Source of the DNA: Isochrysis galbana
Lineage: Eukaryota; Haptophyta; Isochrysidales; Isochrysidaceae
Assembly (NCBI GenBank): GCA_018136815.1
Contig: CM030935.1
Location: forward strand, 6,480,940-6,537,954
Direction: 5' to 3'
Length of the DNA: 57,015 bases
Position numbers and translations under genes: made by a program. Of the stretch, positions 40,578-49,515 are shown piece after piece. The number at the start of each line of letters is the position of its first letter. Positions within the stretch are counted from its first letter, which is position 1. Under the pieces are notes generated by a model, which had not been told where the DNA came from, did no database searches, and saw only the letters and a program-made list of their open reading frames with translations.

Positions 40578-42371
40578 TTAAGGTGGTTCTAAAGAGTAAA
40601 ATTGGACGCCGCCGCTGCACCTGCCGGCCGCCCCCCCCCCCCCCCCCTCCCCTCCTCCCACGGCCACCATGGTCCTGTTTGGCATGGGAGAGTTTGGTGA
40701 CCCGTGGAGGCTGGCGCTGCAAGCACAGCTCGGATCCTCGGGACGATTTGACTCTTGAACTCGACGTGGAACTTGATTAGACTGGGGACTTGAACTTGGA
40801 CTTGAAGAGGAGTCTACATTGGAGTGAGCTTGGGGTTGAACCGGACGGCGGTCGAAAGTGGTATCGTACGACTCAACTAGATCAGCACAACGCCGAAGCA
40901 ACTCAATTCGAGACTCCCAAGTAGCTTCAGAACGAGGATAGCCGCGCCATTTGACGAGATACTTGAATGAAACTCCATCGCCCTTGCGATCGAGTAACTC
41001 TTCGACCAAATACTCATCTCCAGCGAGCGGAGACGAATCGGTGACGGTGAAGTACGGACGGAGATTGGAAATGTGAACTTCATCCTTGACTTGACGATTT
41101 TCGAGATCGCGTAGACGGTATCGAGTGGCCGAGATTGCTTCTTCTACTCGGTAGGGACCGGAGTAGAGATACTGAAGTTTGTTGGCGTGGCCAGGGATTC
41201 GACGACAAACTCTGTCTCCTGGTTTGAAGGTGACGCCGAGTTTAGACTTTTGAGAGGCAGAGCGCATTGATTCGCGTTGTGCTTCTTGAGTACTTTCGAG
41301 GGCGGAACGCCACGACTCGAGAAGCTTCTTATTGAGCTCGGTGGCGTAAGTGACGGCATCGGACGGAGGCCTAGATGGAAGCAACTCAAGAACAGGAGCA
41401 GGGTCAGCAAGTTGAGCTGGGAGACGAAGCTCCCGACCAAACAAGATAGCCGCGGGTGACTTGGGTACGACGCGACCGGCGGTCGCTCGCATAGACATGA
41501 GAAGAAACGGAAGGTGATCGACCCAATGGGCGCCGCCTTCATTGGAGACTCGAGTCATCGTGAGGAGAGTTTGTTGAGCTCTTTCCACTAGCCCTACGCC
41601 TTCGTGGCGATAGGCTTCAGTAGTGCTCAAGTCCGTGCCGGTCGCTTTGAGAATTAGGTCCACTAATCGAGAGCAAAGATTCGAGCCGGCGTCGGTTCGA
41701 AGTTGGCGAGGGACTCCATAACGAGATACGATGAGACGCATGAAGACGTCTAGACATTTCGCGGACGAGGGGTTACCGTTGCAAGGCTCAGCTTCAATCC
41801 AACGAGAGAGAGAATCGACGAAAACAATCAGCTTGTCAAAACCGGAGCGGCCGGATACGAAATCGTGAGTGGGCGCCATCGAAAGAATATCGCAATAGAC
41901 GACGTCGAAAGGATAAGATCCGATGGAAAGACCGGATGGATGGGCGAGCGGTCGCGGTAACGGTTTGCCAAGAGTGCATTCGTGGCACTCTCGAACGTAT
42001 TCCGATACAGAGGCGGACAAGCCAGGCCAGTACACTCGAGTACGAAGTAGGGTAGACATCCTTGTCGCACCTGGGTGACCAAGGTGGTCATGGTAGGCGC
42101 GGAGGTACGTGTCACGAAGGGACTCCGGAATGTATAAACGAAGAGGAGCCTCTTCCGCCTCTGACGAACGGTAGTAAAGTAGGCCATCGCGAAGGAGGAA
42201 TCGGGATCTTTTCTTCGACGACGAGCTAGAGTCAGGATTAGAGACCGGACCGGCGGTGATCGAAGATTGTGCTTTCGAAAGGATCGACTCGAATTCACGA
42301 AAGGATCGAGCTAGCGAGCTCGTCGGTAGAGAGCGCTTGACGCAATTCGTCGGCATGAGGCACGCCCACAT
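40578..42371 (-). CDS. Ty3/gypsy chromovirus integrase with C-terminal chromodomain (5' truncated Pol)
   Basis: Integrases insert retrotransposon cDNA; chromodomains target chromatin. The 597-residue frame has a zinc-binding HHCC module (YHDHLGHPGATR, then YVRECHECTLGKP; about 94-132). The catalytic core has D161 (VVYCD), D227 (RTDAGSN) and E263 (GLVERAQ). A GPYRVEEAISATRYRLRD region comes before the chromodomain (YLVEELLDRKGDGVSFKYLV, then KWRGYPRSEATWE; about 455-510). Reverse transcriptase and RNase H are absent. Another frame at 42483-42295 reads VGVPHADELRQALSTDELAS, which looks like the preceding part of the polyprotein, so a frameshift near 42300 is likely. The element is probably dead. 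A second integrase fragment lies directly upstream in the same orientation. Confidence 0.88.
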   Translation of the reverse strand: MWACLMPTNCVKRSLPTSSLARSFREFESILSKAQSSITAGPVSNPDSSSSSKKRSRFLLRDGLLYYRSSEAEEAPLRLYIPESLRDTYLRAYHDHLGHPGATRMSTLLRTRVYWPGLSASVSEYVRECHECTLGKPLPRPLAHPSGLSIGSYPFDVVYCDILSMAPTHDFVSGRSGFDKLIVFVDSLSRWIEAEPCNGNPSSAKCLDVFMRLIVSRYGVPRQLRTDAGSNLCSRLVDLILKATGTDLSTTEAYRHEGVGLVERAQQTLLTMTRVSNEGGAHWVDHLPFLLMSMRATAGRVVPKSPAAILFGRELRLPAQLADPAPVLELLPSRPPSDAVTYATELNKKLLESWRSALESTQEAQRESMRSASQKSKLGVTFKPGDRVCRRIPGHANKLQYLYSGPYRVEEAISATRYRLRDLENRQVKDEVHISNLRPYFTVTDSSPLAGDEYLVEELLDRKGDGVSFKYLVKWRGYPRSEATWESRIELLRRCADLVESYDTTFDRRPVQPQAHSNVDSSSSPSSSPQSNQVPRRVQESNRPEDPSCACSASLHGSPNSPMPNRTMVAVGGGEGGGGGAAGRCSGGVQFYSLEPP

Positions 42372-42425
42372 CGAGATACGAGGAGGTAATCGACTCCGAA
42401 GATTTCCGATGCTTGACGAGCGAGC

Positions 42426-42662
42426 CTATCGTTTGCTTGTTGGCGGCGAGCGGTGAGGGTGGATGAAGTGACCGCGACGGCAACTGCGATCGAGTAGAGC
42501 TTCTACTAAGTGTTCATCAGATTGAAGGGGGTCATCATCCGTGAGAGTGTAGTAGGGACGTAGATTAGTAACATGTACTTCTTCAGAAAGCATCCTATTT
42601 TCTTGGTCACGTAGTCGATAGCGGCCACCACCGAGTGCTTCGGCGACTCGGTATGGCGCCAT
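42426..42662 (-). pseudogene. Second chromovirus integrase C-terminal fragment
   Basis: The frame (APYRVAEALGGGRYRLRDQ, then ENRMLSEEVHVTNLRPYYTL and DEHLVEALLDR) is a diverged copy of the pre-chromodomain part of the neighbouring integrase (GPYRVEEAISATRYRLRD, then NRQVKDEVHISNLRPYFTV). It is cut off before the chromodomain. Two related chromovirus copies must have been inserted or duplicated here. Confidence 0.75.
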
Positions 42663-43848
42663 GTCGCATTCATCCTAGATGATGCGATTTCCAGGCTCTT
42701 GTTTCCAGGTCCTTCGCCGTGCGGCCACACGGTGAAGCTCAGGTACATCTAGGTTGGTAGGGTTCGTCCCTAGCGATCTAGAATTCGAGTTCTTGTTTCG
42801 TTCCTTCTAGCCTGTTTGTCAGGTCTAGATTCCAGGTTTCCTCCTTTCGGGTAATCTTGACCCAAAGGAGCCAGGTCGCCTGTCACTCGCTGCGCGCTTG
42901 TCTCAGGCTCTCGAGTTACCTTGTGAAGGCTTGTTTAGCTTCTTGCAAGGCTTGTCGTTTCTTGTTGGGTTCCGGTTCTTTCTTGGGACCTGCTGACTTT
43001 CGTTGTTGTCCAGGCCTGTTCTTCGTAGGTTCTGCTTGGCCTGGTTAGGGTTTCGTTGAATCCCCGCGTTCGGCGTTTGGCGTTGGCGTTCGGAAACTTC
43101 CTCTCACATTCCCTAGGTCCGCTACCCTTGGCTTGTAGGTCCTTGCTTCTTTCTTCTCGGTCAAGGTTTTGGCGAGCGAGTCGGTTGCTCTAGCCGCTCG
43201 AGATTTGAGGTTTAATTTGCCATCTCCCCTTGGAGATCGGTGTAGGTTCGCTTCCTAGGTGAGGGAATCTTTCCCCTTGATGCAAGTTACATGCAAGCCT
43301 TGGCCCCTTTGGTGTTTCTTCCCCTTGGTTGCTACTCAGGGTTGTTCGTTAGAAGCGTCTAGAAGGTTCACGCTCAACGGCAAGATTTATTCGGTCGTGA
43401 AGACATCTCGTTGCGATCTGTATCCAAAGTGATCGCCGTGGTCGCGCGACATGACGCTCCCCTTCGGACTCTCCGCTACGTGGGAAGTTACAACGGAGAC
43501 ACGCTCCGGCCGTCGCTGCGGAGTCTCTCTCTCTCTCGCTCTCTCTCTCCGTCTCTCGCGACGTGTTTGAGTTATCGGTGATTTGGGGTCGCGGTTGCTT
43601 GATAATTTGCTTTGTTTGGGTGAATGATTCCGGTGTGTTCGTGAGTCGGTGTATCCTGTTGTTCTCAGGCTCTTTGTCCGTCGTTGTTCGCTGCGTCGCT
43701 GCACTCAAGCAGCCTAGGCTCCCTCCCTGAGGGAAGAGTTCTTTGTAGGTCTAACAATCTCTTAAAACCCAACACACTAGGGCCGCTAGGAGCGCCTCGC
43801 CGCCCCACAGTCCTTCGTTCGCCGTTCGTTCCCTGTCCATACACCCGA
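42663..43848 (+). other. T-rich leader / probable LTR and 5' untranslated region of the Gag-methyltransferase element
   Basis: The sequence is less GC-rich than its surroundings, with recurring GGTCTAG, CTTGTTT, TAGGTTC and CCTAGGTCC words and no ORF. It directly precedes the Gag-like ORF, as an LTR plus leader would. No matching copy on the other side of the ORFs can be seen because the element runs into the assembly gap. A short CT run lies at 43527-43550. Confidence 0.4.
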
Positions 43849-46566
43849 ATGGGGTTGCCCGACCCAGTCCAGAATTTCATTCACCCGACTCCCGGTGGGG
43901 AGGAGGGACAAAGCGCCGCGCTAGCCGCCGGTGCCGCTCGCGACGGAGTGGCTCAGAGCCCTCCGGTAGCGCTCGACTCGACAAGCACGAAATCTAAGCT
44001 CGCGTCCTCGGCCGCAGAGGAGGAACCTCTCAGGGAACCTTCTCTGCCCGCTGCAGCTTCTGTTCCCGTTGGATGTCCGAGTGATCCCACGGCCTCTGAG
44101 GCTGCACCAGTGGCACCCATCACTCCGGCTGCTATCTCCACGACTGGCTCCGATCAGCTCGTGGCGGATGGCGAGTCTTGGTCCGCTGCCCTCGGCACCC
44201 ACCGGGTGCAATCACAGCGGGCCATGGTGGAGCATGACCCTCTCCCGCATGAAGCCAACTTCAGCGTCGCTGAGTTGGCCCATGAGGTGGAGGAGGGTCC
44301 CCTCCCTCTGATTCAATTTGACCCGCCTCCTCACCTTCGAGATGATGAGTCTGAGGTGGGTGAAGCTGAGGTGATCAGCTTCCGAAGCCCCGCCTACCGG
44401 GACTATGCCCCGCCGTCATCAAAAGGGGTCCTTGATCAAGAGATCACCCCGATCGAGACGGCCGCGGCGCGTCAGGATGCGGAAATGGCAAGGCTTCAGG
44501 CGGAGACCAACACCCTAAAAGGGGCTGTGGAGCGCCTACACTCATCCCTTGCCGCGGCAGAGGCGAGGGAGGGGCTTCTCCGGGATCAAGTTGAAGCAGG
44601 GTTCAAAGCCCTGACTCAGCTACTCCAAGCCCGCCAAGAGCCCGCTTCAAGTCCGTCGATGGATCGGACCGAGGCGGCTGCGGATTCTGCTAGGCCGGTT
44701 CAGAGGGAACCACCCATGGGCGAGCCTCCTGCTCTAGACCCAAAGGGCCACAGCTCTCCGGCTTCTAGGGTTCCACGGTCGGCGTACCCGACCTCTAAAT
44801 CGGAATCCCGCCGCCAGGACCAAAGCCCTTACCGGGGCCCGACCCCGATGGTGCCACTTCGCCACCCTCGTGACCCCTGCCTGGCGGTGGGGATGGATGA
44901 GCGAGAGGCAGTTGTAAGCGAGTGGAAAAATCTCCTCGCCCTGCCTTCACGCGATCTGGCCGCCCTTTACCGCGACTCCGACGAGCACGAGCTCATCCAC
45001 ACCATTTTGAAGAGCAACCTCTCCCTGGCGGGCAACGTTTGGCATTGCCGAATTTTCATGGAGGAGGACCACTTGCTCAAATGGGTGCGTAGCCGCTTCT
45101 CAGCCGAGCAAACCCTTCACCATCAGGTCAGGATGGGCAAAGAGCTTTCGGAGCTCCGCTTCCCAAAGGCCCTCGCCTCCGATAACGTTCAAACCGCGGC
45201 GACAGCCTGGAACGAATTTCGGCTAACTCTCATCAAGCCGTTGGAGCGGGCACTAGCGCTCGGCTGCGATCATCGCGAAATATTTACCTCCCTCCTCGCG
45301 GCAGCCGGAGCCAATTCCAGCGGCAATTCTCGCATCTTCGCCTTCCTCCTCGATCTAGTGGAGGACCGCGCCCTCGCTCTCAATCCTGTCCTCGCTGCTG
45401 ACGTCCTTCTTCGCAAATGCGACGGGACCTTCGCAAACGGGGCCGATGGTTTCGCGAAAGACTCGGCGTCGATGGAGTGGGACCGCATGAGGGAGCGCGA
45501 GGCTGGCGCTGATCTATGTGAGCTCAGCAAGAATTTGGTTCGCGCCTACATCCGCAAGCTTGGCGATTCCGCGGTTGACTCCACCAACGTGTGGGATCAT
45601 CCAAACATGGCCCATGAGATCAACCAGAGGTTCGAAGAAATCATCCGGAACGATAAGGTTGATCCTCAGCGCGGCGTCGATAATGCTATTAAATTTGCGG
45701 AGGTGCTCGCGGAGACTCGTTTCCGCGTAGAGAACCACGAGCTAGGTCGGTCGGCGCTCTCGTGCGTCAACCTCTGCCAACGGTACCTCAGCCCTTACGA
45801 GCAGGCTCGGGTGAAGCGTCATCAATCCCGGCCCTCGACGAAGCAAACCGTGGCTAGCGTACGCACTAAAGCCTCAGGCGAGGCAAAGAACGAGACTTCC
45901 TCGTCCCAGAAGACCGCTTCGACCACGGACATGGTTGCCGCCGTGCAGGCGGCCGTCCAAGCTACCGTGGCGGAAGCTCTTCGCGGACAGGGACATTCGC
46001 CTGCTTCGAAGCCTGATTATCGGGCTGCTGCACCGCCGGCAAGTTACCACTCCAACTCACCGTTGCCGGCTATACTGACCGATCCACCGGGTCGAAAGGG
46101 AGGCTCGTCTCGGCCGCCCAGCCGTCGCTGCGATCCGCCGGCGAACGGCCAAGGGCTACCGCCCGATTTGGGCGTATCCCGGTGGACGCCCGAGCTTTGG
46201 AATCGGGCCCGAGCCCGCTTCTGGGCCGTAGCAGGCTATGCCAAGCACCCAAGGGTCTCGGCGGCGCTAGCAAAGTGCCGACCGGCCGATAATTCAATGG
46301 AAACTCCACGAACGGACGATATCAATAGGGGAATCACCGAATGGACGAACGAAAACGGCTGTGCCTTCTGCGCTTTCCGACCTCAAGCTCCTCCTGGCAC
46401 TCCATCCAGCGAAGCCTGGAAATATGGCACGGGAGACGGTGCTCACAACCCCGTCATCTGTCAGCCATATATCCGCTTTCTGTGTGAGGCTGGCTGCGGA
46501 GAGTGCGGATCGGACGAGCACATTCATAAGCTTCTTCGCTCGATGGTCCGGGTTAAGCCTCAGTAG
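43849..46566 (+). CDS. Gag-like ORF of a retroelement
   Basis: From the ATG at 43849 (MGLPDPVQNF) the frame has 905 codons; it is also open upstream to 43684, and that part is conserved in the fragment at 39644-39883. The N-terminal ~200 residues are Pro/Ala/Ser-rich and disordered. Residues about 200-265 form a coiled coil (QDAEMARLQAETNTLKGAVE and onward). Residues about 350-650 are helical (ISEWKNLLALPSRDLAALYR-like start) and could be capsid-like. The C-terminal ~75 residues hold clustered Cys/His (CAFCAF, then CEAGCGECGSDEHIH), a possible zinc-binding nucleic-acid module. I infer a Gag because of this layout, the truncated copy nearby and the following methyltransferase ORF; no diagnostic Gag family match can be made by eye. 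Confidence 0.65.
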   Translation: MGLPDPVQNFIHPTPGGEEGQSAALAAGAARDGVAQSPPVALDSTSTKSKLASSAAEEEPLREPSLPAAASVPVGCPSDPTASEAAPVAPITPAAISTTGSDQLVADGESWSAALGTHRVQSQRAMVEHDPLPHEANFSVAELAHEVEEGPLPLIQFDPPPHLRDDESEVGEAEVISFRSPAYRDYAPPSSKGVLDQEITPIETAAARQDAEMARLQAETNTLKGAVERLHSSLAAAEAREGLLRDQVEAGFKALTQLLQARQEPASSPSMDRTEAAADSARPVQREPPMGEPPALDPKGHSSPASRVPRSAYPTSKSESRRQDQSPYRGPTPMVPLRHPRDPCLAVGMDEREAVVSEWKNLLALPSRDLAALYRDSDEHELIHTILKSNLSLAGNVWHCRIFMEEDHLLKWVRSRFSAEQTLHHQVRMGKELSELRFPKALASDNVQTAATAWNEFRLTLIKPLERALALGCDHREIFTSLLAAAGANSSGNSRIFAFLLDLVEDRALALNPVLAADVLLRKCDGTFANGADGFAKDSASMEWDRMREREAGADLCELSKNLVRAYIRKLGDSAVDSTNVWDHPNMAHEINQRFEEIIRNDKVDPQRGVDNAIKFAEVLAETRFRVENHELGRSALSCVNLCQRYLSPYEQARVKRHQSRPSTKQTVASVRTKASGEAKNETSSSQKTASTTDMVAAVQAAVQATVAEALRGQGHSPASKPDYRAAAPPASYHSNSPLPAILTDPPGRKGGSSRPPSRRCDPPANGQGLPPDLGVSRWTPELWNRARARFWAVAGYAKHPRVSAALAKCRPADNSMETPRTDDINRGITEWTNENGCAFCAFRPQAPPGTPSSEAWKYGTGDGAHNPVICQPYIRFLCEAGCGECGSDEHIHKLLRSMVRVKPQ

Positions 46567-46629
46567 GGGTCCGGCGGGGTCCCCGTCCTTCAAACCCTGG
46601 CGGAGAACATCGCGGGCGGTGGGCCTGAA

Positions 46630-49415
46630 CGCCACCACAACCATCCCGATCCGATCCCTACGCCGCTTGGGGAGAAGAGCTGTCGACGCGGCGATTCTCC
46701 CCCTGTCTCTAGCTCTATTCAGTCCTCGACGGTGGGAGCCGCCTCGCCGGCTGAAGCCCCCGCCGAACGGCTATCTCGGAAGCCGGAGTCGACACTTGAC
46801 CCGGGCTCCTGGAAACAGGTTTGCCCCGGAGATAGTCGCGACCCGACTCTCCGAAATTCGTGTACGTCTACAAGTTCTTCTATTACTCCGCACGCTATTA
46901 GGATGTTAGGGGCCGATTCTCGCTCGCTGCCCCTCTTGGAATCTATTTCTACGGATACTATGCTGTCTTCGGTTTCTTCTAATTCTCCTAGGTCTTTCGA
47001 CGCATCTTCATCCCTGGATTCATCCCCCGACGGCCCTGCCCAAGGGGGTGGGCTAGGTGGATCCGACGCGTCTTCGGTCTCTTCGTTTCGTAAACAGTCA
47101 GTTGTAAAGCCCTCGAGGGCTGTCGACTCGGTATCATCTTCTGCTCTAGGTTCTATGGATAGGTCCGACGTGGCCGCTGCCGCGTCCGAAAACGTTGTTG
47201 CTGCTTTACCTGTTTCTGCTCTTTCCAGGCGGGACCCCACTGGAGACCTCTCTCCCAAGGGCCATAGCCGGAGCCGCTCTGCGGACGAATTGTCGTTGTC
47301 TACCGTAGGTTCTCGTGCAGTGGAGGCGGAGACTTGTGCCTCCTCCTCACCTCTCTCCCCGGTTCGTTATATTTCTCCGTCATCGTGTTCATTCTCTCGT
47401 CTCGAAGTTGCACCTGTTCTCGTTTCTGACCTGGTTCCCGACCCGGAAGGGTCGGCTTCCGGAGTCAATGAAGATGAAGGTTCCAAGGGAGCTGCGGCTT
47501 TCCGCGCTCACGCCGTGGCCACCCCAGACTCGGGAGACGCAGGGGCCGTCGATTACGATCTCTCGTCGCGCCCCACACGGACGCCGGCGTCTCCTCTTTC
47601 TCTCGGCTCTCCGGAGGATCCCTGTTCCAGGGATCGCCCGCCGGAGCCAACCCCCTTCAGGTCTAGCCCACCGAAACTTCAGGGCGACGACCCCCTCCCC
47701 CTGAATTCTACTGCCGAGGCCATCCACCGGATCGCCGTGGTTGGTTGTTCCTCGGCCGCCAAGTCTACTGAAGCTGCCCGCGCCCCTACGCGCGAGCTCC
47801 AAATGTTAGCCGCCTCCCGTGCCCGGGCTAGCGGTTCCTCCGTCATCTTGCCCCGCCATCTCGCCGAAGCTGCTCTAGCCTTGCGGCGGCCGCACGCGAG
47901 CACTCATTCATCACCCTCTGCCGTACTGCCGACGCATTTTGACGAGCTTTGCGCTGAGTTAGCGGCGATCCACGACGCCGTGACGTTCGACGCGGCCGAG
48001 GGGATTCCTCCACCCCGCGTTCTAGTCGTCGGTGAAGCTAGCGGGGTCGTGTCTTCGATGTTCCTACTCGCCGGAGCGCACGTCGCGACGTGCGATCTAC
48101 GACCGTCGGAGATCGACTACATTCCCCACTTCTGCGGAGATGCTCTTCACATTCAAAACCTCGGTTGGGACCTCGTGGTCGCGCATCCGCCGTGCACGTA
48201 TTTGTCGGCGGTGAGTTGCCAGTGGCTCGATCGGGAGCCGGGACGACGCCAGGCTCTCGAATCCGCCGCTAGAGTCTTCCTCGCCATGGCAAGCGCCAAC
48301 GCGCCTTTCGTTGCCGTCGAAAATCCTCGAATGCACGCGGAAGCCTCCGCCTTAGTCGGGGGGTTGCGACCGCGGCAGTTTGTGCAGCCGTGGCAGCACG
48401 GCACGGGCCATCAAAAAGCAACTGGCCTGTACCTGACGGCTTCACTCCCGCCCCTGCAGCCTTCGAAGATTGTCGAGGGACGTCTATCCGCGATGGCGGA
48501 TCTATCGCCGTCGCCCCACCGTGGCGCCCTTCGCAGCCGCACCTATGTGGGCATTGCCGGTGCAATGGCGGCCCAGTGGATGCCGGTCTTGCGCCGTTAT
48601 GCGCGCGAAGCCAAGGCGTCGCGTTCGCTCGACTTCACGGTGGACTGGGCAATTTCCCAAGCTGCTGCCAGCTTGAGAGAACGCCCTTCGCTTTGCTCGA
48701 CCGGCTTCGAACTGGCTGAGCCGAGGACGGCTCTGGCTCGCTTCATGGAGGGGGGAGGCGAGGCAGCTTCTAGCTCTCACCTCACGCCTCCCAGCGGTAC
48801 GCTAGTGTCCGATTCGGTAGTCGTGATCTCAGACGCGGGCCCCGTTGCCGATGCGTCTCGCCTGCTCCATCGGAAGGACTCGGAAACCAACGCATCGCAA
48901 GACGGGACCGTGGCGGAAGTGGACTGCTTCACGCCGTGGGAGTGGCCCATAAGGGACCGCTCTACAACGCCAGGCCCTCCAAACACGGTGAAGAAGCGCC
49001 GCAGCAAGTGGCAGGTCTTCGATCGTGATGTAATTTCGGGGGTCCATCGGTGGCAGGATGTCACGCCTTCCATCGCCCAAGAAATCGCTGAGCAAGCGGC
49101 AGCTGCGGAGCCGTCGGAACCTTCCATCTTGTCTCGACTGGGCTCCCAAGGCATCAATGCACTATCTCCGAGCGCCTCCTTCACGGCTGGCGACGAGGGA
49201 GTGGCCGAACTGACCAATTCGTTCGTAGCCGAAAGGCCACTCGAAACCTGGGATGTCGGGCCCGACTCGGGAGAAGATGACACGCCCGAGATGCCAGAAC
49301 ACCGGAGCATGCAGACCCTCGAGACCAAGCCCTCCGACGCCGCCGAAGGAGAGGGTACTCCACGGGCACTGTGTTGCGATGGGGCTGCCGCTAGGGGTCT
49401 CAGTGCGGCTGGTTT
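46630..49415 (+). CDS. Retroelement ORF2 with phage-type C5 cytosine methyltransferase domain, cut by assembly gap
   Basis: The frame is the same as the Gag-like ORF, separated from it by a TAG (46564) and a TGA (46627), so it may be made by readthrough or independently. About 420 Ser/Pro/Asp-rich residues precede a methyltransferase domain at about 47930-48620. It has a SAM-binding start (RVLVVGEASGVVSSMFLLAG), CDLRPSEIDYIPHFCGD, the catalytic-type loop WDLVVAHPPCTYLSAVSCQW, FVAVENPRMHAEA and QPWQHGTGHQKATGLYL. The PPC and ENP motifs are those of C5-type methyltransferases, and the whole resembles proteins of bacteriophages. Downstream are about 260 residues without known domains, then the gap. 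No reverse transcriptase, protease or recombinase is seen on this side; these would be expected beyond the gap. The frame continuing past the Ns belongs to another gene. Confidence 0.75.
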
Positions 49416-49515
49416 NNNNNNNNNNNNNNNNNNNNNNNNNNNNNNNNNNNNNNNNNNNNNNNNNNNNNNNNNNNNNNNNNNNNNNNNNNNNNNNNNNNNN
49501 NNNNNNNNNNNNNNN
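49416..49515. other. Assembly gap, 100 N
   Basis: Exactly 100 Ns, the usual placeholder for a gap of unknown length. To the left is the retroelement ORF2, to the right the middle of a sulfotransferase gene. The rest of the element and the sulfotransferase 5' end are missing. A reading frame that crosses the Ns is an artefact. Confidence 0.98.
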
